Shown here: positions 1 to 10,025 of the stretch, piece after piece
Layout of the letters: the number at the start of each line of letters is the position of its first letter
How positions within the stretch are numbered: position 1 is the stretch's first letter
Source of the DNA: Nectonema munidae
Taxonomy: Eukaryota > Nematomorpha > Nectonematoida > Nectonematidae
Assembly: GCA_030549495.1 (NCBI GenBank)
Contig: JAUIRK010000976.1
Location: forward strand, 411,001 to 475,000
Direction of reading: 5' to 3'
DNA: 64,000 bases
Program-made: the position numbers and the translations under genes
Notes under the pieces: model-generated
The model's input: only the letters and a program-made list of their open reading frames with translations
What the model was told of the DNA's origin: nothing
Databases searched by the model: none

Positions 1-38
1 TAAAAATGGAAGAACCAAAAACAATTTTCTTCTTTCAG

Positions 39-87
39 CGATATGAAAAAGTTAATTTCGAGATATGTTAATGCTATACATTCAAAG
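39..87 (+). other. Exon-like segment, possible TRP-channel fragment
   Basis: A strong polypyrimidine acceptor (tcttctttcag) precedes position 39 and a donor (gtaaca) follows position 87. Only one frame is open; it reads D-M-K-K-L-I-S-R-Y-V-N-A-I-H-S-K and ends in phase 0. The MKxLxxRYV pattern faintly recalls the cytosolic helix after the TRP box in TRPC-type channels. The match is too short to name the gene, and the flanking ankyrin and channel domains would lie outside the window to the left. Confidence 0.2.
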
Positions 88-331
88 GTAACATATAGTA
101 TCAAGAAACTCTTTCCCAGGTCGAATAAATATGTTCCAACTAGAGTGTCGGAGTTGAACTCAAAAAAATTAACAAAATTTATTTACACTTTAAACTTCAA
201 CATAATGCGTATATAAATGTACCTGTGAAAAAAAGTGAAAGTTTTGTTCCACCAAGAGTATAATAGCGTTTAGGAATAGAATATAAATTTGTAGCATTTC
301 TAATATTTTCACGTATACAGAATCAACAAAG

Positions 332-451
332 GAAGTCAAATCAAAGTCATATGGGGCAAAGCGAATCTGGCCAGAAACACCCTCTCCCAGTTTTATAAAA
401 GCCCTTTCGCACAGGAAGAAAAATCTCGTTGCTATGCCTACCCAGGTTCAC
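332..451 (+). other. Exon-like open segment ending in a stop
   Basis: A phase-0 open frame (E-V-K-S-K-S-Y-G-A-K-R-I-W-P-E-T...) runs to a TAA at 452-454. It is phase-compatible with the exon-like segment ending at 87, so the two could be the last exons of a plus-strand gene entering from the left. The acceptor before 332 (caacaaag) has no pyrimidine tract, and the complementary strand is also partly open. I do not recognise the protein. Confidence 0.18.
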
Positions 452-754
452 TAAAAATTTGTCAGGCTTAAAAATGGAAAGTCACACAATCCAATCTTCC
501 GATATGAAATCTTCAATCCTTTTAGTGTAAAGAAATCTACCACAATGAGTTTATAAAAAAAGATTTAATGATTCTTAAAAACAAAGTGTCATTTATTTTT
601 CCAAACAAAAGCTAGAGTAGAAATTTTTTTAAAACTCAATAGTCGCTTGAATCTACCAATCAAACTTAGTTATTGACTTCAACTAAATATGAAAAAATTC
701 TTTTTGCAAAATGAACCTATAGATTATATGTTAACTATAAAAACAGATATTTAC

Positions 755-861
755 CTGAAGTGGTACTTGAAAATATGGTTATGAGACGTAGTGAAACACG
801 TATCCTTGTAGATGTGGACAATGAAACTCCGATTCAAGCTACCATTCCGGTTACTAGTCAT
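755..861 (-). other. Candidate first coding exon of an unknown minus-strand gene
   Basis: On the minus strand an ATG at 861-859 sits in a good context (GAAAATGAC). The frame stays open for 35 codons to a near-consensus donor (CAG|gtaaat) at 755. The peptide begins MTSNRNGSLNRSFIVHIYKD. A compatible acceptor may exist near 450 on the same strand. The plus strand is also open over 743-903, so the strand is uncertain, and no family is recognised. Confidence 0.22.
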
Positions 862-1289
862 TTTCGGGTACGTTGGTCGAACAAGTTAGGCAAAGTTGTG
901 TGAAGTAGAAATTCAAAAATTTTATTGAAAAATGAAATTATTATTTTAAAAGTAAAGGCGCGAATATAAAACTTAAACTTTGTAAATATCAACAAACATT
1001 TATGACTCTTTTTAAAGAAATTGTAACTACCTTTACAAAATTAATCTTGAAAGCTTTTGTTTAAAAAGGCTTTGTCATATACATTGAATCATTGAGTTAA
1101 ACTATTGGATTGACTATTATTGTTATTAAAGAAAAGAGAGTTGATAATTACGATCCTTGGGTTCAGGAAATAATCGGAAAACTACTTCTTAAGATCTTGG
1201 AAACAAAATGAAGATCTGAGCAAAGAAAAGGACGCGGTGATTGTGTTTTTCTAATTTTATCTTGACAAACTTCGTTCAAAAGGCTCATT

Positions 1290-1295
1290 TTTATT
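1290..1295 (-). terminator. AATAAA poly(A) signal overlapping the ZnT stop codon
   Basis: The end of the zinc-transporter frame reads GAC GAA TAA AAA, so AATAAA contains the stop codon itself. If used, the transcript would have almost no 3' UTR. Other signals further downstream cannot be excluded. Confidence 0.4.
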
Positions 1296-2325
1296 CGTCG
1301 AGAACAGGCTCGAATGTAGTGGAGTGGATGTTGAAGGTGTGAAAGAGATCCTTCAGGGCTTTGGCAGTGCTGATGTACTTGTTGTAGTCGTGGCAGGAGA
1401 ACTTCATAGTTGCGATAATGACGTTTCCCACGAGTTGCCATATGTGCAGTTCATGCACCTTTTTCACATTGGGAATGGAGGAAGTGATTAAGTTGCACAC
1501 GACGTGCGGATCAACGTTTAGAGGATGGCATTGCACAAGAATCAACGCTACTTCTGTAGCCAGGGGTATGGTGATGCTGATCATGCAAACGACCAACACA
1601 ATACTGAGAAATGGATCAACGTAAAACTTGAGTCTCGAGTGCACCGTCAAAATGACAACGGCGTTCAAAATGATGATGATGGAGCTGAAGAAATCCGCCA
1701 GGATGTGCAGGTAAATCGCCTGCATGTTCAAAAAGTCCGCTCCTTTAAGCGACAACTTGAGAAAGTCGTGTCTCGATTCCACGAAGTATTCGCTGAATTT
1801 CCGGCGCTTAACAACGGAGTTCTCACTCTCGCCGCCTTGGGTTGAAAGAAGAGCCTGGCTGTTGTCGTCATCTTGCGCAAGCAAAGTCGGGCACGGGCTC
1901 TTCCCGGATCTCTCGTCGCCGGTAGAGACGTATGTGCGAAACAGGAGAATTCCTACCACGTCCACGCACACACTGAGCACGCCGGCCGCGATCAACAAGC
2001 CCGGCTGCGAGACTTGTTCAAGCAGACAGATCCTCTGGATAGACTTGATGAAGAGGAAGAAGTAGAGGGCGAGTAGGAAGACGGCGTTGCACAGCGCGCC
2101 CAGCAACTCGACGCGGGCCCAGCCGTACGTGTTGGAGGTGGCGGGCGCGTGCGAGAGGTGGATGCTGAGCAGGCAGATGAGCAGAGGGAAGATGTGGGAG
2201 AGGCTGTGCAGCGCGTCCGTCTTCATGGAGAGAGAGTTGGAGAGACGGCCCAGCACCACTTTGCAGACGAAGACGATAACGTTGAGCGCTATTTGCAGCA
2301 GCAGCCGCACTCGCTTGCAGAGCAT
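1291..2325 (-). CDS. Zinc transporter, cation diffusion facilitator (ZnT/SLC30) family
   Basis: A single-exon frame of 344 residues. The ATG at 2325 is chosen because an in-frame TGA lies two codons upstream (TGA AGA ATG). CDF landmarks are clear: TM1 at ~8-27; TM2 at ~36-55 with T-D-A-L-H-S-L-S-H; the TYGWARVELLGALCNAVFLL block at ~66-86; TM4 at ~108-130; TM5 with the H207-x3-D211 metal pair (LHILAD); YVDP at ~235; and a C-terminal cytosolic domain with VHELHIWQL at ~290. Known CDF proteins are Zn2+/H+ exchangers, usually dimers, that move zinc out of the cytosol. The wording fits the ZnT1/ZnT10 group, but the loop between TM4 and TM5 (~132-190) is not histidine-rich. The second metal ligand of TM2, normally Asp (HxxxD), reads His here (H40-x3-H44). 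The gene is GC-richer than its surroundings and lacks introns, so a retrogene origin is possible. Confidence 0.85.
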   Translation of the reverse strand: MLCKRVRLLLQIALNVIVFVCKVVLGRLSNSLSMKTDALHSLSHIFPLLICLLSIHLSHAPATSNTYGWARVELLGALCNAVFLLALYFFLFIKSIQRICLLEQVSQPGLLIAAGVLSVCVDVVGILLFRTYVSTGDERSGKSPCPTLLAQDDDNSQALLSTQGGESENSVVKRRKFSEYFVESRHDFLKLSLKGADFLNMQAIYLHILADFFSSIIIILNAVVILTVHSRLKFYVDPFLSIVLVVCMISITIPLATEVALILVQCHPLNVDPHVVCNLITSSIPNVKKVHELHIWQLVGNVIIATMKFSCHDYNKYISTAKALKDLFHTFNIHSTTFEPVLDE

Positions 2326-3570
2326 TCTTCAGAAAGGAGTCACCAGCATACGCTTTCCTTCTTTCTTGTTGCTTCTGATCTAAACCAGGTACTTCGCATT
2401 ACCATTTCATGTACACTACCCTTTTACACACCTTATCAAAATTTTTGCACAATTTGCAAAATACTTTGTATAAATTATGTGATCTATATATTAGTATATG
2501 AATATTAATGAATTTAGTTTGTTAAATTCCATCTTATAAAACACTCAATCATATGCTCATCATATTTTCGCATATCAGAGAGTGAAGAGGGCATACATTC
2601 AGAAAGAGAATTTGTAATGGCGGTAGAAACCTACACTGAACAAGGACATACTCAAAGAACGCTATCCTTGCAGTGCATTTACAGACCAAGTCCTGATTCT
2701 CCTGCTCTCCTATCTCACTTTATATTCATGACTTTTCAAGCTTAAAATTACTTAAATACATCTCGATGCAAAGAGCCTGGCTTTCAGATTCACTACATAA
2801 GGGAACGGGAACTTTCAAGAACAGTTTACATATCAAAATATGGGAACAAAGTTGGCATTATCATTCGTTTTTGGGTTAATTTTTTCAAGTGGTTATTTTG
2901 ATTAATTTGTTTTAAGTTAACTGATAAGATTATTGCTAGCAAATTTGATATTTATTTTACAGTTTAGAATTTAAGATGAATTTGTATTAAATAATGTTGT
3001 GTATAAGCTTGGAGCTGCGTTTAGATTCAAAAAATGTGGATTTTGATTTAACAAAGTGGAGTATTTGATAAGAGTACGCTTCGCAACTCGGACAATTTGG
3101 GCCAACGAACATATGGCAATTTACTCCACATGAATATCTTAAAGTAATTCGCTAAAAAATTAGATATGACAAATTTTATAAAATACCATAAACACTCGCG
3201 TTTAATTCGCGCTTTTTATTCCCAGATTTAATTGTCTAAAAACGCGGTGCGGGTTACCTACGCAAACAGGATTTAACCGAAGAGGAACAAAGTTGAAATA
3301 GAAAAGTGTGCGAACGAAAATAGGCAAAACGCATGTGTAGATTAATCCCTTGAAAACTATACCTTCATTTTTGTTAAGTAATTTTTATTTAATTAACTTT
3401 TGAAGCTCACGTTGTTTCTAAAGTTACGGGCGGAATAATTATTCACACATACTAGATATGTTCTTGAAAGTAATAGCTTATAATTCGGAGGAGAATTATA
3501 CATGTTAACAAATTTGTAATGTATGTAATTGAAATCCATACACAAAATTTATTTTATATATAGCCTAAAC
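2326..3570. other. AT-rich intergenic stretch, no gene seen
   Basis: This is the upstream side of the zinc transporter. It presumably holds its promoter, but I see no clear TATA box or repeated motif. No open frame with plausible composition or splice signals was found. Confidence 0.4.
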
Positions 3571-4393
3571 CAGTGTTTCTCAAACTTTTTTACCATATGG
3601 TGCACCTATGAAATAAATAACATTTTAGGGCGCATCATTGAGATATAGAAAAATTCGTCATAAAATTTTAAAATAAAAAAATATAAATAAGTACATCCTA
3701 CATATGTTGTCCATTATTTGGTCATTTCTCGCACCTTTTGTTATGTTGTCTCCATAGCTCGCGCCAACCAAAATGGGGGGGGGGGGGGGGGCTCAAAGGG
3801 GCTGAAACTATACATTATGAAAATACACACTATAAAATTTTCCCTTCTAGAAGCAAATTCGATCAACATCGGAAACAAGAGCTTAAGAAGGTCATAAAAG
3901 TAAGGTGATGAGGATTGAGGAGTATACTTAATTATTATAAAACAAAAGTGAAAGAAGAAAATCATTTTATTAACAATATATCATTTTTAAAGTAATAAAG
4001 CAATTTACATGTCAAACATTCAGCCTTCTTGGCTTTTCATTGAAATAGTTCAAAAACTCGAAAACTCTTTTAAGGGTCGAAAAACTTCTCTCACAAGATG
4101 CAGTGCTGATTCCCATTGTTAGAGCAGCTTGATACTCAAAAAATACTTCTAGCCAATTTTATAATATATTTATTGAAATTACCAATGTACAAAGAAAAGA
4201 CTTCTTCACAAGCGCACTTTATCAGATGTAATTCATTTAAGACTTATTTAAGCTTGGAAAATTGAGTGGGGGTGAAGGGGCTCAGGTAAAAATGGGGGGG
4301 GGGGGGCTCAAGCCCCCAAAATAAATAGGGTGCGCGGGCCCTGGTTGTCTCGCAGCCCTTGGGGGTGCGTGCACTTCTTGCTAAGAATCGCTG
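3571..4393 (-). mobile_element. Degenerate hAT DNA transposon with G-runs
   Basis: The ends are hAT-like inverted repeats: CAGTGTTTCTCAAAC at the left, and CAGCGATTCTTAGCAAG when the right end is reverse-complemented. The flanking octamers gcctaaac and gtctagat agree at 5 of 8 positions, all differences being transitions, as expected of an old 8-bp target duplication. Inside, the minus strand encodes a hAT dimerisation-domain remnant around 4015-4145 (S-T-A-S-C-E-R-S-F-S-T-L-K then F-N-E-K-P-R-R-L-N). Two long poly-G runs near 3776-3791 and 4294-4307 lie inside the element. It is short and internally deleted, so not autonomous. Confidence 0.6.
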
Positions 4394-6815
4394 GTCTAGA
4401 TGGAATCTTAGGGTTCACATGGCTACCTCAAATACGTTAATTTTTTTTATTCCAACTTTTTTTTGGTTGTTTACCAAATGAACTATTTGATCTTGGATGT
4501 ACGCTTCATCCTTGCTTGTCTGAACCACTACTACGGTATTTAACCGGTTTTATAGCTGTCTTCCTTTGCTTTAAAGTAAGTCTTTTTATATGTCTATGTT
4601 AGCTATATATATATATATATAATAAAATGTAATAATTTTTAGTTCCAAAGCATTGAAAAGTAATAGAGAAAAAAATATATTAAAAAAAAGTATTGAATTG
4701 AGATCAAAATAATAAACCTAAATGATGTTTCAAAAACATTTTGTATGTCTGTAACGCAAAGTTTTGCTTTTGGATTTAAAAAATTTCAATTTCCATTTAA
4801 TAAAGTTGAGCTTGGGTTTAAAACCAAGTTATTTTAGCCCAAGTAAAAGTGAAATTTATCCATTCTCCTAACTACATTCCTTTAGCACGTTTCACGTAAA
4901 AAGGAAATATTTTTGGATACCCTTTTTCCAAAAACGATTATCCAATTTTTTGACACACTGTTCAGATCCAATATCCAAGAGCTGGTTTAGCTTATATACA
5001 CATAAATGCTTTAATTTCTTTAGATACGTATAACAACTGCTATAATTTGTAAGTTAATGTAAAAATAACAATACAATTTAAGCTTTTTTATCTATAAATG
5101 CTTCTGACTACTGAAACTGACTACTGAGGTATGATATTTTATATTACATTCAACACATAATAATGCGACGTGTTATATTTCACACACTCTGTCTTTCTTC
5201 GTCTTTTTTGCAGTCAATTAAAGCACATCTCCTCCTTTTATGATCCTTAGTTTTGGAGAGTAAGTCATGCATCCTTTCTTCCTGATTGCATCGATATGTC
5301 GGGATGTGAGAAACGTTTTATTGTTTGTAAGTACTAGAGGTCTGCACGGCGCGGGCCACTCGTGTGGGTCATTCGTTTAAAAGTTGGTGATGGAGGGGTG
5401 GGTGTGGATTCAATATTAGTACTGTGGGTTAACTTGTAAAATTGTGGGCTTTTGTGAATTAATTCTTAAAAAATTGTATACATGTTCATTCATAGTTCAT
5501 ATCCGATCGTATAAAGTCTAACATCAGTAAGTACATCACGTAGACTGTCACTTTTACATCATCCATTTTTTCTTTCTTTAGATAAAGTACATTTTTTATT
5601 TCATATACCTATATACGATATTGAAGGAATTTTCATACACCTTCTGTTGTTCGGCGTAATGTTTTGTGTGTTGTGCCAAAAAATGGCCACATAAGAGGAG
5701 CCGTAAATTATTTTTAATGCCTTTAGAATGTCTCAAAGAGACATTTCTAAGTTAAAATTTTTTTTGATTTATTCTCATATAAAAAATATCAAGGGAAATT
5801 AAGAACGAAATTAACAGAATTTTTTACCGTTTTCTTCAGGAAGTAAGTTCTTTGGGGAAAGAAAAAAAAGTAAAAAATCTTTTACAACAACTGGTAAAAC
5901 GGATTGTGCACACGCTCAAAAAATAGTTTGGAGAATAACTAGCTAATCATAAGAGCAAAGAGTGAAAAATCATCTTCATCTTCTTGTACTCTGAAATTTC
6001 AACCCGTCATCTGCAACAACTCACAGTCTCCTATTCTCATAAAATACTCACTTCATGACAACAACAAAATATGAGAGAGGAAAAAAATCAAGAAGATTGG
6101 AAAGCTATATATCGCAAGAGAGTAAACACTTTTTGACAGAATTGATTTGTTATTAACAACTGGACGACACAATCTAGCATAGATGAAATGATGAACAAAA
6201 AATATGTCTTTATAAGTAAATCAACTTTGAGGGCATGCTGGGCCAACATGGGTTGAGATGGAGCAGGGGCTTGAGTAAGCTTGGTTAGATCAAAGCCCAC
6301 GCTACCTATTAAATATTTACCCCCCACTTTTTCTCAAGCTAATTTTCCGGTTCCCCTAAGCATTTTTTCATTACGCTAAAAAATATGACAAACATCTAGC
6401 ATTCATGATAATTTCGTTCATTAATTAATTAAGTTGTTTTGTGACGTTCGCACCCATCCTTTCGGATATCGTGGCCCGCCCGGAATGCTGAGTCCAAGTC
6501 TAACTGGACTTTCCATCCCACTAAACACCTATCGGCCCTTGTTACAAAAGAATAGCTATACCTTGTTATATATATTATTTTACAAGAATTTATGTGACAA
6601 TATATAAATACAACGGAGTGAAAGATACAATCTTAACGCGAACGCTCCCAATTAGGGAAACAAACTTAATGTCTAGTGATAGCTTGATTACTAACCACGT
6701 AGAATCGGGTTGCCAGAGCACTACCTAACCGTAAAAACCTTTGAATTCTTCAGAGGAAGAAAACCAGGGTAAAAAACCGGCAAATTTCGTTCATGAAATT
6801 GCAATGTGTATAGAT
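4394..6815. other. AT-rich stretch, no gene seen
   Basis: A short (TA)n run lies near 4602-4621. An acceptor-like tract ending in tttttttgcag near 5213 is followed 46 bases later by gtaagt. All three frames between them contain stops, so at most this is a non-coding exon. No protein-coding exon is supported. Confidence 0.35.
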
Positions 6816-7063
6816 GGGTCAGACTAAACACCCAAAAACACGCCAAATAGTTGTAAAGCACTACAAAAAAGGGGTTAGAATAAAAATCCCCAAACACCCA
6901 GAAATACTACTACCTAAAAACGTAATCTAAAAACTTACTACAAAAAAGATCCTAGAAAAACGCCTTAAAACTTTTTGAATTATTTTTGGGGTTTTTAGTC
7001 TAACCATCTTTTTTTATAATGCTTTAAAATTATTTGCCGTGTTATGCGATGTTTGGTCTGATC
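6816..7063. mobile_element. MITE with exact 10-bp target duplication (MULE-like)
   Basis: The identical decamer gtgtatagat occurs at 6806-6815 and 7064-7073 and brackets a 248-bp element. Its ends are imperfect inverted repeats: GGGTCAGACTAAACACCC at the left against GATCAGACCAAACATCGC at the reverse-complemented right end. The similarity extends inward for roughly 44 bases (AACACGCCAAATAG against AACACGGCAAATAA). There is no coding capacity. Target duplications of 9-10 bp are typical of Mutator-like elements, and a MULE transposase relic occurs elsewhere in this window at 62.1-62.8 kb. Confidence 0.65.
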
Positions 7064-7414
7064 GTGTATAGATATGGCTTGACAAATGCATCATATGTTT
7101 TCTTTTCGCCTTGAAGCAGATTAATCTGATAGTTCAAAAATTAGCGCCCCAAAGAAGTCCCCCTAAGATTTTTGCTTAATGCGGGCACTTTAGATTCTTG
7201 GCCAGTGTCATTTGTTGTGTTATCAGGTGAAATGAAAAGATATTCACTCTCTTCAAATGTTGTTTTCCTCATGAAATCGTTCATAATTCTTTTTCTTCAA
7301 TTACAAAAATGTGTGTCCCCACCTTCATCATCTAAAAGACTCCCTTTTCTATGAGAAAGGAAAAATAAAGTATAAATTAATCTAAAGACTATAGACTGCC
7401 TTGGCCTGCTTTAC

Positions 7415-7465
7415 TCATAGTTGGACAGAAGGGGTGCAATTGTGCCTTCTCGATAAAAGCATTCC
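7415..7465 (+). repeat. SINE-tail fragment
   Basis: The core GTGCAATTGTGCCTTCTCGA, followed by TAAAAGC, recurs in related form near 58060-58090 (next to a tRNA-like SINE head) and near 60660-60690. This copy carries only the tail; no A or B box precedes it. Confidence 0.45.
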
Positions 7466-7842
7466 TTTTAATGAAGTTGCGTTTGTATCTACAAAATGTG
7501 CATTTCAAATGAATAAAAAGTGCATACGTATTTGACAAAGGAGGATTCTCTATCCCAAATAACTACGCTACATTTGTAAAAAAAAAGAAAGAAAATAAAG
7601 AAACTTACTACCAAAAAATGCTATTATTTTTTTAAGCAAGAAAAATGAAAGTTTTGGAAGGTTTTGTTTCAGTAGATTTATGGGTGGCTGAAAATGCAAT
7701 TTAGAGCTGCTGCTCCTTACTTGAAAAAAGTTTGTTTACACTTCAAAGGTACAGGAAATGTGTGTGTGTGTATATTTTGATTCTTGCTTAGGATAAAGTA
7801 ACTAAGCAATTTTTGCGTGCTAATATATTCTAGCTTAGGGCA

Positions 7843-8070
7843 CTAAACGTTGAAAATGCGTATTATTGCATCATCCGATCTCAACATGAAGAGAACCAAA
7901 TCTGAAATGAAGGGATGAAGTGAAGAGTCTTGTAGATGCTGCAGAATTGCCAAGAAGCGCGCAACTCGATTTCTCTTTCTCGATGGTGATGAGGAAATTA
8001 GAGGTTGCTGAGAGACACGTTTCGCTGCACCGATGCCAAACGTGATGATGAGCAGCATTAGTGATGACAT
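7843..8070 (-). CDS. Candidate small secreted peptide precursor (75 aa)
   Basis: The frame starts MSSLMLLIITFGIGA, a plausible signal peptide, then has basic stretches (AKR at ~16-18, SRKRNR at ~30-35) that could be convertase sites, followed by an amphipathic stretch. The local base composition is less AT-rich than the surroundings. Upstream, gtttgtgtgtag near 8092 could be a splice acceptor. I recognise no peptide family, and an alternative overlapping frame of 78 residues exists on the same strand, so this is only a candidate. Confidence 0.22.
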   Translation of the reverse strand: MSSLMLLIITFGIGAAKRVSQQPLISSSPSRKRNRVARFLAILQHLQDSSLHPFISDLVLFMLRSDDAIIRIFNV

Positions 8071-8376
8071 AGTTCTGCTTCATAACGCTGCCTACACACA
8101 AACTCATTTTTTATTCTTTAAAATAATGTTTACAAGGAAGCCACTTTTTACAATTGGACATAAATCAAATGCATCCACATTTTCAAAAGTTGGAAATGCT
8201 TCAAAAAAGGAAATTAGAAGCATAAGTGCAATAATGTTTACACACATACTTTTTTTGGTCAAAGCGTCAACAGTATTTTCGGTCAAAACGGCTCCATTAA
8301 AAAAGTCGAAAAATGGCCACAAGTTTTGAGCGAAAAAAATACATATTCGATATTTAGTTTTTATCAAGAAAGACAT

Positions 8377-10025
8377 TTTTGTATATAATATTGAAATACA
8401 TCCAATATTTTAGGTTACTTTTTTGATTTACAATAAATTCTTTCCCAAAAATAAAGATTTGAATTAAAAAAATTAATGAAGTGCTTTTGACTAGAAAGCC
8501 ACGTATACACTTCTAATTATCCAGCTTTCGGTGTTTTGAATTGTCATTAAAAACTTTAAAAGACTTCAAAAAACCAATATAATTTATAAAAAGGAATTTA
8601 TTTTCAATCACATTTTTTAATATTTAAGTTTTCTATATCTTTTTGATGGGAATATTTTATTCAACCGGGATTAGCTCACATCACATTCAAATGTTTCTTT
8701 CGCAAGTTCTCGGAGTGGTACATTTTTCTCTTGAATAATTTTTAGTTCTAAAAATTGATGCCAAAAATGAGGAGGAAGAATTAAATCAAAGTCTTAATTG
8801 AGAATCATTCAGCAGACTAAAACTGATTTCAAAAATAAATGCCAATTTCATAGAAACCTTGAAAGCTTACCGCATTAGAGCAGGGTAAAATTCATCCGCT
8901 TAAGTCCTGGGAGGAGACGTTCTTCATGCTCTCATTTTCTTAGATCTACATTCAAATACGTGTTCTGAAGGACGCTTTAATGTTTATATAACCATCAATT
9001 AGTATTATTCAAGAAATGATTTAATATCTTTGTCTTCTTTTGGATACGTTAATTTTCAGAAAGGTATATTTATATTTTAAATTTAATTACCATGTACAAA
9101 GTTGATTGAATTTTTTATGTAGTTCTAACATTCGCTATACAATGGTTACGAAAGTTTTGAAATATGATGATAAATTATTGCCTGTGAAAATGGTTGTTGG
9201 ACAAAAACTATATAGAAGAGATAAAAGTCCTTTCAAAGAAATGGTTTTTGTTCAAGTCACCGAGAATTGTTTGGTAGAATGATACTTGTTTCTTATATTT
9301 TCAAACTTTTTATCCAGAAAGTATAAGATAAAACTTTCTTTCAAAATGTTTTTTGAGTTAAAACACAAGTATTCAAGTTACGAAAAGATTATTATCACTA
9401 CAATTTCAAAACAGAGAAAGATGAAAAAGACCAAAATTTGGAAATACCTTTCATCACAAAATATTTCAAATTTTTCCATGTCCCGAAACATTGAATGACC
9501 TTTTCTAAAAAGTAGGCATGATTATGCATTATATATCAGATACGTGTTATGCATTCAAAACTGCATGTCATTATAAATGTTCAAGTACCCAACTAAGATA
9601 TAAGGCTAACTACAGAAAATATTGAAATTTTGTTAAAAAAAAATTGAAACTTTATATTTTCGACATCTTTTGACATGTGAATTTCATTCAACTTCCATGA
9701 AAGTGGGTTCAAAGATGCAGCTAACGATTTTAGGAATATTCGCGAAATGTGGTTCAGTCATTTCTCTGTACAATAATTTTTTAATTAAGGAAACTATGAA
9801 AATTAATTTATATTTGAAAATTTTTAATAATCCCTTTCCCGCAGAAAAAGTTTTTTTCGGATTAAAAAAAATAATTTTTGTGTAAAGTAAATCAAATAAG
9901 CACGCTTTTATTATGTATGCATGAAAGAACAATAGAAAAAGTTTGAGATGAAGTAAAGGGTAGGGGATGTTTGTCTCCAATCGGAAGAAGATAAATGCAG
10001 TTGTACAAATGCTCTTTTGATGAAA
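8377..10025. other. AT-rich stretch, no gene seen
   Basis: Only short chance reading frames with AT-driven composition. No splice-site pairs framing a plausible exon were noticed. The right end may still belong to the piggyBac relic that follows. Confidence 0.35.

Noticed and set aside
5336-5420. CTAGAGGTCTGCACGGCGCG, a hAT-end-like motif
   Set aside because: Single end only; no partner repeat or duplication seen.
8033-8376. Overlapping 98- and 90-codon frames on opposite strands
   Set aside because: AT-driven composition, no recognisable domain and no splice context.
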